From the NCBI GenBank assembly GCA_949825045.1, contig OX463810.1, positions 31,134,201 to 31,198,200 of the forward strand: a stretch of DNA of 64,000 nt. The letters are read 5' to 3'. Below are positions 42,391 to 52,340 of the stretch, piece by piece. Under the pieces are notes generated by a model, which saw nothing but the letters and a program-made list of their open reading frames with translations, ran no database searches and was not told the DNA's origin. Origin of the DNA: Argyresthia goedartella. Its lineage: Eukaryota; Arthropoda; Insecta; Lepidoptera; Argyresthiidae. The position numbers and the translations under genes are program-made. How positions within the stretch are numbered: the stretch's first letter is position 1; each line of letters starts with the position of its first letter.

Positions 42391-43440
42391 CAATGTATAT
42401 TTTTTATTAAATTAAATTTGTACAACATGACAGAAAAAAAATCCAAGTCGTCCTACAAAGTATCCAAACTAAATATTAATTTAAACTAACATTAAACACC
42501 ATACCACATGAAATTATTATTCAGGTCATTTATATTCGATTATTCGATCAACATTACATATATCCATTAATCATCCGGGAAAATAATTACATGATAACAC
42601 TATCATGCATTCTTCTCACAGAAGCTTCCAAATTCTCGCACAATATCCCTCCATGCATCACCAAACAGATCATTCAATGGTGCTGTAGCCAAGAGGGCAT
42701 TGAGGCTGTCCCGCGCCCGGACCAGCGAAGACTGCCGGTGCGCCACCGTGCGGTGCGAGCCGCCCGCTAGCAGCTGGTGCCTACGAGCGTGTAGGTAGAT
42801 GTCAGGCACGTATGGCGCGCATACGGCACTGACAAGCTTTGCGTAGTCACTGTCGCCTCGCAGCAATCGACACACAGTCAGAAGCTGTTCGGTGTTACGT
42901 CTCACCTCTAGTGAGTTAAATCCAAGCATACCTAATATAAAAGCGGATGGATAAAGATAGGGGTATTATCCAAATTTCCTCTTATATAGGTATCTAAGAA
43001 AAGCTTTGTGTACCTTCTCGAGCATTCTAGATCTATCGTGCGGATTCCAAACAACCGAGCTAGATTCAAGTTTGGTTCTCACTAGGGCTGTGTAAAGAAG
43101 CTGGACCACCACACCCAGATTATGGAATCCCTTGCTATTCCGTATCACAAACCCTTGATTGAAGCATTCCTTGGCCAAAGTGCTCATAATAATAATAATA
43201 ATACCTTGGACTTGTGCTCATGGAATGTAAGTTTAGGGTCGAACGTAACACCGAGGTCCTCATCGACATCGAATACACTCGAGTCAGAGACTCCGTGCCG
43301 AGTGTATACTTCAAGCTAATAGAGCCTGGAGAGCGCGTAAGAGCATCCAGCTGGTAGGGTACGTCCCTTACTCGAGAGCTAAGTTGAAGATGTGACCCAA
43401 GGGTATAACCAGCTGATCACTGACCACTGATAATAAAGCT
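42391..43440 (-). pseudogene. LINE RT C-terminal part, minus strand
   Basis: Minus-strand pieces: EDLGVTFDPKLTFHEH near 43245 (thumb region), then 43187-42966 with LYTALVRTKLESSSVVWNP and VHKAFLRYLYKRKFG, then 42929-42603 with ILGMLGFNSLEVRRN, PYVPDIYLHARRH and LNALLATAPLNDLF. The order matches the C-terminal half of the LINE at 47054-48328 (VRRGLALSSYV, YVPNNYLRARNHKL), so they are related families. An (ATA)n run at 43187-43202 and frame changes break it. The 3' UTR runs to an AATTTAATAAAAAATATAC end near 42395. Confidence 0.7.
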
Positions 43441-43591
43441 AAAGACAATACCACAAGAAACCACACGTAAGCCGCAGAACGGCAAGGTGTCGGAAAGACT
43501 TGATGCCTAACAATTGATAACATAAACACACATTTTTTATGGATAGTACAACCAATAAAATTAATAAGAACTTGACATTGGTGTCATGATA

Positions 43592-43825
43592 TGACGACCC
43601 GAATGGCTGAGTTGGCAGTGACGCTGCCTACGAAACTAAGGGTCCCGGGTTCGAGTCCCGGTGGGGGCAAATATTTGTTTGACGAGAATGGATGTTTGTA
43701 CCCTAGTCATGGTTGTTTATCTATCTAAGTATAATATTTCTCTATATAAGTATGTGTATCGTTGTCTAGTACCCAAGATACAGGGAATCCTAGTTTGGGG
43801 CTAGATCAATGTGTGTAAATGGTGT
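43592..43825 (+). mobile_element. tRNA-derived SINE, copy 1
   Basis: A-box TGGCTGAGTTGG at 43604-43615 and B-box GGTTCGAGTCC at 43648-43658 inside a tRNA-like head. The body ACCCAAGATACAGGGAATCC, AGTTTGGGGCTAGATCAATG and TGTGTAAATG matches the SINE at 51317. The head has no intact cloverleaf end, so it is not a tRNA gene. The LINE endonuclease frame begins directly behind it. Confidence 0.75.
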
Positions 43826-45168
43826 CCAAGGTGTCCAAGGTATTATTTAATTGTCAGTACCTGAAAAGTTCGATTGAACATGTCCGAAACCTGTGTAAAA
43901 CACATCATGTCTTACAGGAAACATGGTTAATGCCACATGATCTGGACTACCTCAACACCGTGGACCGAAATTTTGGCAGTCATGGTGTCTCAGCGGTGGA
44001 TACCTCGAGGGGAATCGTTAAGGGAAGACCGTATGGCGGTGTGGCGCTCCTGTGGGACAGGAACATGTTCGCGATCGCCGAGATCATCCCGTGCCATAGC
44101 GAGCGTATGGTGGCGGTACGCCTACAGTGTGGGGAGAGCAGTCTTCTCGTTTTCAGTGTCTATATGCCGACAAACAGCGATGAAAATTTACCTGAATTTA
44201 CGCAGTGTTTAGCTCACATAAGCGCAGTGATTGAGTGCTCAGAAACTGAGAATATTTATGTGTTAGGGGACTTTAATGCACACCCACACACGTTATTTGG
44301 TGTAGAACTAATGAACTATTGTGACGAGCAAGTTATGAGCTGTGCGGACTATGACTCACTCGGTATGGAATCTGATACATATACTTATGTAAGTGCGGCG
44401 CACGGCACTAGGCGCTGGCTCGACCACTGCCTAGTATCAGAAGCGGCCCGAACTTCAATTAGCGGAGCACAGGTACTTTATGATGTGTATTCGTCGGACC
44501 ATTTGCCACTAGTCATTCAGTGTAGGTTAGATATTAATTTTAAGCCTGTAAATATTGTATTGGATTCGCATTCTGACATTAAACATATATGGGGTAATCG
44601 CAGTAAAGAACAAATTAATAAATATGCCGAAATATGTACTGATCTCTTTGAAACAATTAAATTAAGTAACTATTATAATGTTGACTGTATGCATAACTAT
44701 TCTAATAACGATATTAATGAATGTAAATGTAACAATAGTGAACATATTAAATTAATAGACAATCTTTATAATGACATTGTAAATACCCTGCAAACAGCAG
44801 CTGTACGTAGTTTTTATGTTAAAAACCCTAAAATTAAAAAACTTATTGGTTGGAATTTTCATGTTAAGAAATATCATTCTATTGCTCGACTAAAATTTCA
44901 GGAATGGGTTTTATGTGGTAGGCCTTGCTCGGGGCATTGCTATGAGGAAATGTCTGTCTCGCGCCGGGATTTTAAGGCTGCCTTAAAATATATACAGAAA
45001 AATCAGGAAAGAATTAAATTGGATATTTTGGCTAGACATAAATCGGGTGGGAATTTTGTTCAGTTCTGGAAGGAGACGAAAAAGTTCAATCATAAAACAT
45101 GCTTACCCGTGACTGTAGGAGGGGAGCGGGATCCTAGTAATTGCAAATCTTTTTCAAAAACATTTTAA
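43819..45168 (+). pseudogene. LINE endonuclease and linker (ORF2 part 1)
   Basis: 449 codons. APE motifs: FNCQYLKSSIEHVRNLC start, QETWLMPHDL (catalytic E), VYMPTNSDE, LGDFNAHPHT (D and N), TYVSAAHGTRRWLDHCLVS and SSDHLPLV (final D-H). About three residues seem missing before QETW. The first ATG (43819) lies in the SINE/LINE junction GGTGTCCAAGGTGTCCAAGG; the natural start is probably a few codons upstream and lost. The frame ends at 45166-45168 after a single frame change near 45140, and RT continues in the next frame. Confidence 0.8.
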
Positions 45169-46768
45169 CCCGGTAAGTACTTTACCGTTAGCTACTAGTA
45201 GGGATAACTCGAGTAGATGTCGTCGTGTGCCGGGGAAATTCCGAGTGACTACTGATGACGTAATCAAGGTTCTCAGGAAAACGAAACGGGGTAAGTCCCC
45301 GGGACACGATGGCCTCAGCATTGAACATCTTTTGTACTCGGGTAGGTACATCTGTGAGGTACTGGCGCGGTTTTTCAATCTCTGTGCGCAGCATTCATAC
45401 CTACCTGCTAACTTAATTCGCACACTAGTAGTTCCTATTGTCAAAAATAAGACTGGTGATGCCTCGAGCGCGGCAAACTACAGGTCTATTTCGCTGGCTA
45501 CGATTGTGGCCAAGGTACTTGAAAGACTGATACAACTAAATACTTCACAGTTTCTAAAAATAGATGATGCTCAATTTGGCTTTAGGGCTGATGTTTCCAC
45601 GGATACGGCTATATTTTCTTTAAAACAAACAGTTAATTATTACTTGAACAATAAAACAACGGTATACGGTTGTTTTTTAGATTTAAGTCGAGCTTTTGAT
45701 ACTCTTAATCATGATCTGCTGTGGAACAAATTAGACAGGAGCGGGGTGCCATCTGGCACTGTTGATCTTCTAAGTTACTGGTACAGTAATCAGACCAACA
45801 GTGTCAGGTGGGGTAACGTCCTATCTGATAGTTATAGGTTGACCTGCGGCGTGCGGCAGGGTGGCCTGACCTCCCCCGACCTGTTCAATCTTTATATGAA
45901 TGACTTGATCGTGGAGCTGAGCGGCACGCCCGTGGGGCTCAGGCTTGGTGACAGGTATGTCAACAACCTGAGTTACGCAGACGATATGTGTCTGCTCAGC
46001 CCCACGATCAAAGGCCTGAGGAAGTTATTGGCTATATGTGAAAAATACGCTCTAGAACACGATCTAATATATAATGTTAAGAAGACTGAGATGATAGTAT
46101 TCAGGTCGGGGAAGGGACCGGACCACATTCCCAGTCTCATGCTTAAGGGTCAACCTATAAATATAGTCGAGAACTTCAAGTACCTTGGCCACATTCTCTC
46201 GTCTTCTATGAAGGACGACGCTGATATTGAGAGGCAGCGTAGGGCTTTATCAATAATTGGTAATATGATAGCAAGAAGGTTCTTTAAGGCCTCTTCAGAT
46301 GTAAAAATATTATTATTTAAAACTTTTTGTCAATCATTTTACACGTGTCAACTCTGGGCTAAGTACACTCGAAAATCTCACGATGCACTTCGAGTCACAT
46401 ATAACAACACTTTTAGGCACCTGATGGGCTTGCGCCGAGGCTGCAGCGCATCGGGGATGCTCGCCGAGACGCGTGTCAACTCTTTTAGTGCCATCGTGAG
46501 GTTCAGAATAGCCGCCTTCATGAACAGAGTTGACACGTGTAGAAATACTATTATCAAAGAGCTGTCTGATAGACTTATAACTACTGGCATGTTTAAGCAT
46601 TGGCTTGCAACAGCAGCGTAGTAAATATGACTAGAGCACATAACTACATACATTTTGTAATACTGTATAATTGCTTACTATATTTTTTAAGTCCTTTTGA
46701 CAACTATGGATAACATTTTTCGTAAATGAGTCTGAAAATAAAGTTTTATTATTATTATTATTATTAAT
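43826..46768 (+). mobile_element. LINE, nearly complete ORF2, (TTA)n tail
   Basis: The element joins the endonuclease and RT described above and ends with AATAAAG and an eight-fold TTA microsatellite, the 3' tail form common for such LINEs. There is no ORF1 and the 5' boundary abuts a SINE. A TSD could not be found. Confidence 0.75.
45227..46621 (+). CDS. LINE reverse transcriptase (ORF2 part 2)
   Basis: 464 open codons from 45227 (a GTG codon); the same frame is open back to about 45140, where it meets the endonuclease frame. Landmarks: KTKRGKSPGHDGLSIEHLLY, YRSISLATIVAKVLERLI, motif A FLDLSRAFDTLNHD, motif B GVRQGGLTSPDLFNLYMNDL, motif C YADDMCLL (45974), then FKYLGHILSSSMKDDADIER and the C-terminal LINE end. 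All catalytic Asp are present. The tail after 46621 ends GAAAATAAAGTTTTA and (TTA)n at 46745-46768. Confidence 0.85.
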   Translation: MPGKFRVTTDDVIKVLRKTKRGKSPGHDGLSIEHLLYSGRYICEVLARFFNLCAQHSYLPANLIRTLVVPIVKNKTGDASSAANYRSISLATIVAKVLERLIQLNTSQFLKIDDAQFGFRADVSTDTAIFSLKQTVNYYLNNKTTVYGCFLDLSRAFDTLNHDLLWNKLDRSGVPSGTVDLLSYWYSNQTNSVRWGNVLSDSYRLTCGVRQGGLTSPDLFNLYMNDLIVELSGTPVGLRLGDRYVNNLSYADDMCLLSPTIKGLRKLLAICEKYALEHDLIYNVKKTEMIVFRSGKGPDHIPSLMLKGQPINIVENFKYLGHILSSSMKDDADIERQRRALSIIGNMIARRFFKASSDVKILLFKTFCQSFYTCQLWAKYTRKSHDALRVTYNNTFRHLMGLRRGCSASGMLAETRVNSFSAIVRFRIAAFMNRVDTCRNTIIKELSDRLITTGMFKHWLATAA

Positions 46769-46936
46769 ACGCCTTTAAAAAGTAAGGAGGGACGTTGTCT
46801 GGTCCAATTGCGCTGCTTGGCCTAAGCTGCCTCAGGCCTTGCTCTACATCCCTACGGGAAACATGAGTAACGCTGTTGACCAGGTCCGGTGCAGGTGCCG
46901 GCACGTCACTGAGAAAAACATCGGAGAAGAAGTCTG
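46769..46936 (-). pseudogene. LINE RT N-terminal fragment, minus strand
   Basis: The minus strand reads KFADFFSDVFLSDVPAP then DVEQGLRQLRPSSAIGPDNV and PPYFLKA, the pre-RT and first finger block of a LINE, about 56 codons without a stop. It abuts the (AAAT)n tail of the LINE at 46939-50060, which may have inserted into it. Confidence 0.75.
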
Positions 46937-47053
46937 CAAATTTATTTATTTTATTTATTTATTTATAAACATACATGCTTGTGACATCACAGTAAAAACC
47001 AAATCGACACAAACAGACAGTAAATATAAGGACAAAAAAGCTATAAATAAATC

Positions 47054-48560
47054 TTATCTATAACACAGACAATAAGTGGCGACCCTTGCGAATCCCGTCA
47101 AAGAACATTGGAACAGGTCCACCTCGGTTCTCTCTGTTATATCATTAAAGAGAGCGAGAGCCCTCATCACAGGTGCCTCCCGCAGCATCCCCGTCCTCGC
47201 CAGCGGGATGTAGAACAACTTATGGTTCCTTGCTCGGAGGTAGTTGTTCGGCACATACAGTCCCAACCTCGCCAACACCAGAGGGTTTTCGTGCATTCCT
47301 CGGAAAACCTTAAATACATAAGAAGAAAGTGCGAGGCCCCTCCTCACCCCCAGCTCATTGTAACCAACCATGCCCAACACGAACAGGGTTGGATACATAA
47401 GCGGGAAGAAAGGATAGACTCCGTACAGCTTCAGATATAAGTACCTAACAAATCGGTTTTGCACTTTCTCCACCATGACACTATATTTCGCTTCATGTGG
47501 GTGCCAGATAATCGCACTAATTTCTAGTTTGCTTCTAACCAAAGCATTGTATAAGGCACTTATAGTTTCAATGCTCCTAAACTCTCTTGATTGTCTCATT
47601 ACAAATCCGAGCTTTTTAAATGCTTGCTTAGTGACATCTACAATGTGATTAAAAAACGATAAATCAGTGGCCATACGCACTTCAAGATCTTTGACCTCTC
47701 TTACCCGCGTCATTGCTGCCCCATCTACCGAGTACTTATGGTGGAACGGCTCGCGTACGCGGGTGTAAGACATCAGCGCGCACTTCCCAACATTGAAGAA
47801 CAGTTTGTTGTGTTTGCTCCACTCAACCACACGATCTATATCCCTCTGCAGCTTTTCGCAATCCGAGATGTCCCTTACTTCCAGGAATAACTTGAGGTCA
47901 TCCGCTAACAAGAGACAGACAGCGTCCTTAATGACCTTCGGAAGGTCATTAATCATAATAATAAATTCTAAAGGCCCCAAGTTACTGCCCTGACTAACGC
48001 CAGAAAATGTGAAATACGGCTCTGATGTAGAACCCGTGTATTCCACATACTGTCTTCTGTGCTTAAGATAGCTCACAAAAAGCCGCATAAGTTGGGGAGT
48101 AAAGCCGACCCCACTTAACTTCTCCAGAAGAACGTCGTTGTTCACTGTATCAAAGGCCTTTCTAAAGTCGAAGTAAGCGACATCTACTTGCCCCCGCGCA
48201 TCAAGTGGAGGCGTTACGTAAGACACAAAACACAGAAGGTTAGAGGCGGTGTTACGGCCTGGTCGGAACCCGTGCTGTGCGTCCGAAACCTGCTCCCTCA
48301 TCTGGAGGTATATACTACGTTGTAACACCGACTCAAAGACCTTTGCAAACGTGGACAGAACCGCTACTGGTCTGTAGCCACTGACATCCGACCCTGTTTA
48401 AACTTTTGGCACTGGAATAACTCTCGTAATCTTTCAGACATCGGGATATTCAGAGCTTTCCAGACACAGGTTGAAGAGGTAGAGCAACGGTCTGTCCAGC
48501 ACCCTCCTACAGTCCCTAACTAAATAAGGTGGTATGCCATCAGGGCCAACGGAGTGCTTT
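47054..48560 (-). pseudogene. LINE reverse transcriptase, minus strand
   Basis: The open part is 48328-47054 (424 codons); RT sequence reaches back to about 48560 (VGPDGIPPYLVRDCRRV, SGYRPVAVLSTFAKVFE) with two stops. Landmarks: QHGFRPGRNT, motif A YFDFRKAFDTVNND, motif B GVSQGSNLGPLEFIIMINDL, motif C LLLADDLKLF. The usual Y of YADD is L here. The last part (ALALFNDI..DLFQCSLTGF) ends naturally. Confidence 0.8.
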
Positions 48561-48568
48561 GGCTTTAG

Positions 48569-49941
48569 CTAAGTCAGGGCAGCGCGCACATCTCTGAGTG
48601 TGAGCTGTGCGACGTGCACCCGGGCGCTCCCACTCCCTTTCAAAGCCGCCTCCGCGTCCAACCGCGGTGGCACCACAGCGTAGACAGACTCGAAATATCT
48701 CGCGAACTCTTGGGCACATACCTCGTCGGCTATAGCAACGCCATTCTTGGTGACACGGGTTGGACTACTACGTTTAGAACGTTTGTTTTTGACGTAGCTC
48801 CAGAAGGATTTCGGATCCTTTGTGAGTTGAGCTTGAACTCTTGTTAGGAACTGGTCATGCCTCATAACAATTTTGCTCTTGACGAGGGGTCTACTTTTAG
48901 AGAACGTTTCATAATCACACTGAGACTTACTAGCTTTATACTTTTTGTGAAGACTAGCTTTAAGTTTAATGTCGCGTATTAAGTCCGCCGTGTACCATTC
49001 CGGATAACAGTATCTGGTAGAGTACCTGGTTCTACGCTTTTTTCTTGGAGTGCAATTATCTAATAAATTTATCATGGTTGTATACAAGCACTGCACCGCC
49101 CCCTCTACATCCTTTGAAGCATATAGAGGTGCCCAGTCTGCGGTCATCAGAGAGCTGTATAGGAGAGGAAAGTCGGCCTTGCGAAAGTTCCACCGCGGCC
49201 TGTGCTCAGAATTACCTAGATCCGGTGGTGACACCTGCTTCCCAGATCCGTCAACAGTAGATTTTAGCACTACATTGCTCCAGACACTGACGGCCAAGGG
49301 CGGATGCTGTGGGTCTACCTTTGGGACAAGGGAGTCGCTCTCCAACTCTACCTTGACGTCGCTCTCACCCAGCATTGATAGAACTAAGTCCAGTGTTCTA
49401 CCATTACAGTTCTCGACAAAGTTTCTTTGACGGAACTCGCAGAAGGTCATAAAATATTCAAAATAACTTATAGTATCTATAGTTGCAGAGTACAAATTAA
49501 AATCGCCTAAAACTAATACATTATCATATTTACCACATATATTCTCAATTATATTCAACATTTGTACATATTCATTATGTTTTGAATTTGGCGGTATATA
49601 AACTACAATGCACGTTAATAAGGACTTATTATGCTATGCACACTCGCAGAAACCATTTCAAAAGGAGCGGTGTCGATGTTTATACCATCTTGGAACGGAA
49701 TCGCTTTCAGCTGCAGTGTAGGTTTTGCGACCAGCAAAACTCCTCCGTGTTTGCGCCCATCCATCCTGTCACCTCGCAACACTGTGTATCCATCAGGAAC
49801 AAGCTCTCCATCGTGAACAGTATCATTAATGCCTGTTTCTGTTACCGCAATCAAGTCCACATTGGCGGCTAACACGCTAGTATAAAAGCCTTTCAGTTTA
49901 GTGCGCAATCCCCTGGTATTTTGGTAGCAGATTGTCACCAA
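48569..49941 (-). pseudogene. LINE endonuclease, minus strand, one frame break
   Basis: Part 1 (49941-49615): YQNTRGLRTKLKGFYTSVL, the TETGIN (catalytic E) and GGVLLVAK blocks. Part 2 (49561-48569): VLVLGDFNLYSATID (D-F-N), NGRTLDLVLS, PPLAVSVW, then the linker with RPRWNFRKADFP and RRTRYSTRYCYPEWYTADL. Some 50 bp with a frame change lie between. The late H of the SDH motif is at QHPPLAV. The linker runs on into the RT, interrupted by stops near 48570 and 48400. Confidence 0.75.
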
Positions 49942-50111
49942 ATCCCCACCATTGGGCCTACCAGTGCTACTTCCGTGAGTCTTTTCTCGGCCAAATTCCT
50001 CGAAAGGGTATCCATGACTTCACCCTAGCATTCTCAGGCCACATGTTGACAGAAAAACATTTATCATACAAATCAGCCGGGACGCCTATTTTATACGACT
50101 TATAGTCGCCC

Positions 50112-50148
50112 CTCGGCGTCAGTTCATCTACGGTGAACTGACGCCGAG
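50112..50148. repeat. Perfect 15-bp hairpin, 7-nt loop
   Basis: Arms 50112-50126 and 50134-50148 (CTCGGCGTCAGTTCA) around TCTACGG, at the border between the minus LINE (left) and a plus LINE fragment (right). Confidence 0.85.
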
Positions 50149-50164
50149 ACGAGTACGGTCAAAT

Positions 50165-50340
50165 GCGGCGGCTGCTTCCTCTCCGACAAACTCTTGCCCC
50201 TGATGCGATGCGTTTCAATAAATTAGCTGCTAGATTAAGTTGTGCGGCTTACGCTTTTAGGAAAATCAGACAAAACATGGATGTGGTTACATCTAGAAAA
50301 GTCTATATTAGTTACTTTCATAGTGCAGCAATATACATGA
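50165..50340 (+). pseudogene. LINE RT thumb fragment, plus strand
   Basis: FNKLAARLSCAAYAFRKIRQ followed by NMDVVTSRKVYISYFHSA is the conserved block after the RT palm in several LINE families. It stops near 50340 without the rest. Confidence 0.65.
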
Positions 50341-50379
50341 TTAAATTTAAAATCTACATTACAGATGCTAGTGCTGTTG

Positions 50380-50700
50380 TTTAGCAGTACCTATCTCTGC
50401 TTCATATAGATATGAATTTAGATGTTCTGTTGTGAGTAAGGGTACTTTGGTGAAGAATGTTTCGAAAGCTCGAGCTACCCTAACGTTGGATTTAACAACA
50501 TCGTCACCTATCTTTAAGCAGCAATCATTGTCCCTTGGTATAACTTTTCCAGTTTCACGGTTAATTATTTGCCGAACCGTTTTCATTCTCTTATTAGAAT
50601 TTTGTATTTTTCGATTAATTTGTAAAGTTTTTTGCAGTTCTACAAACCAACTTGAAAATTTTGGAATATTTTTAAAATACTCATGAAATTTTCGATCAAA
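50380..50700 (-). pseudogene. LINE fragment between endonuclease and RT, minus strand
   Basis: The minus strand reads MKTVRQIINRETGKVI, LKIGDDVVKSN, RAFETFFTKVPLLTTEHLNS. The same block occurs at 63888-64000 (WQIINRETGKAK..LKIDNQLLSTDLEVA), so both belong to one LINE family. No RT motifs are attached. Confidence 0.7.
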
Positions 50701-51179
50701 GTTATAGGTTTTTGTTCATAGAGGTCATTCAAGATAAATCTACTTTAACGAATTCCAAAAGTTGTTTCGTTTTCCCAGTCATTTAATTTAGATCTCTCGT
50801 TGTTGTCACTGACTTTTTTTAATTTAAAAACTTTATTGTATACTTTTTCAATAATGATTAAAACGTCTGAATAGATTTTGGTCGGGTTTTTTCCATTTAA
50901 ATCCGGTATCGGCAAATCTATACATTTATGTTTTATTTATACGTCTCTAGTCTATGGGTTGTAATACGCCTATAAAATGATGGATGTTAATATCTAGGCT
51001 AGTCTATTTTGGGTTCTTTCATATTTTCATATCCATTGCTATCTTATTGTGGGGGAAAGCAGCGGATATTTAAGCTATTCGAGTAATTTATTATTTAAAC
51101 TCTTATGATAACTTTTTATAGAAATTGACATACTAAATATAGCTAGTCAATTTACAATATTTTCCAAATTTAGCGATCA
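50701..51179. other. AT-rich DNA between LINE fragments
   Basis: Probably decayed LINE sequence, but no motif is clear enough to assign strand or family. Confidence 0.3.
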
Positions 51180-51316
51180 AAGTGATGTTAAACTAAGAAA
51201 TTCTCTACTACAGTTAAATACCTCTGGTGATTTTCAAGTTGGCAGTTGAGCAATTTAAAAACCATGTAAAAGCAAAAGCTAAAAAGGGATATAACAATGT
51301 TCAAGATTTCTTAAAC
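51180..51316 (+). pseudogene. LINE C-terminal fragment, interrupted by a SINE
   Basis: VEQFKNHVKAKAKKGYNNVQDFLNN (as one run over 51245-51315, with the ending before the SINE head) matches the C-terminus at 25000-25060 and 38550-38690. A SINE begins at about 51317. Confidence 0.6.
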
Positions 51317-51525
51317 AACGACCTCTGTGGCGCAGCGGTTGTGGCTCTGCCTACCGTGTGAGAGGTCCCGGGTTCGATCCCCGGCTAGGGGTAAAAAAAA
51401 ACCCGGTCATGGATCTATATATGTGTGTGACGTCGCTGTTCCTGGTTCCCACGACACAGGGTATCCTAGTGTGGGTCCAGAAGCAATGTATGTGCCTGTA
51501 TGTAAATGATTATTTTTAATGTTCA
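51317..51525 (+). mobile_element. tRNA-derived SINE, copy 2
   Basis: A-box TGGCGCAGCGG at 51328-51338 and B-box GGTTCGATCC at 51371-51380. The body shares ACAGGGTATCC, AGTGTGGGTCCAGAAGCAATG and TGCCTGTATGTAAATG with the SINE at 43592. A tRNA gene is excluded by the missing 3' acceptor arm and the 100-bp body. Confidence 0.75.
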
Positions 51526-52340
51526 TGTTTTTGTTTAAATGTCGGGACTGTATGGGTTTGCGAAAAACTCGCTGTAAACAATTTTATAATTATTTCTGCT
51601 TATTATTTATAATAATGTATTAATTATTATAAATAATACGATATTTCATAATATTTTTATTAGTTGAACACAACCAATTTTAAAAAATATATAAAAATCA
51701 ATCTGTGGGAGCTGCTTCGCCCTCCTTCTCCCACAGTGGTCCAATGTATAGAAGATGCAAACAATTACGTTTGCTAAGTATCTGTAAATTACTACTGTAA
51801 TAAAGAAATTTTGACTTTCGACTTTTTGTCTCAATAACTCTCTATAGTATTTTCGGGTTAACATGTCAATAGCGGGAATTCACTCCTACATATCTACCCG
51901 TGTATGCTGGTGATTGGGTTATCGATATTTAACTATAACGTGCAGTGCAGTTTATGAAATGATCATCATTTAGCTGATCACGGTAGCGGTTGCCGATCGT
52001 TACCATGGTTACCGACCGTTACCATGGTTACCAAGTATGATTCCGTCAGGTCAATGACCGCTAAGGCAATGCTAACCCATATACACTTTAGTAGTTGCTT
52101 ATCAGGTATAGTCCAAGTCAGGATTGATAGCGAGAGAGGAAAGCAGAAATCACGGAGGGGGTGTCTTACCGCACAACTCCCGCACACCGCAAAGGCCCTG
52201 TCATCATGAGCATTATGCTGCGCACAACTCCGGATCCGGATCAACACTGTTTATCGATTTAAATGTTGCTAACGTAGCACTTGTACTTGTATATTCAAAA
52301 TGGCATCGGCTGCCTTTTCGTCTATCTAAAAAGTTATAAG
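51526..52340. other. Intergenic DNA with a family A repeat
   Basis: 51690-51800 contains GGGAGCTGCTTC..CTCCCACAG, a small hairpin, and the diverged copy of dispersed repeat A (GTGGTCCAATGTATAGAAGA). A tandem GTTACCATGGTTACC pair occurs at 52000-52035. No gene. Confidence 0.4.

Larger units (their letters stand above)
46939..50060 (-). mobile_element. LINE on the minus strand, ORF2 with breaks, (AAAT)n tail
   Basis: Reading leftwards: endonuclease (49941-48569, two frames), RT (48560-47054), 3' UTR and a tail AAATAAATAAATAAAATAAA at 46970-46939. An ORF1 remnant may lie between 49942 and 50060. This is the longest minus-strand LINE in the window. It lies tail first next to the older fragment 46769-46936 of the same polarity. 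Confidence 0.75.

Noticed and set aside
43600..43672. tRNA gene
   Set aside because: A and B boxes are present, but there is no closing acceptor stem and a conserved SINE body follows, shared with 51317.
51327..51509. 60-codon frame over the second SINE
   Set aside because: It reads through the tRNA-derived head and body of a SINE; not a gene.
52000..52035. Tandem GTTACCATGGTTACC
   Set aside because: A small tandem duplication with an internal dyad; too short to interpret.
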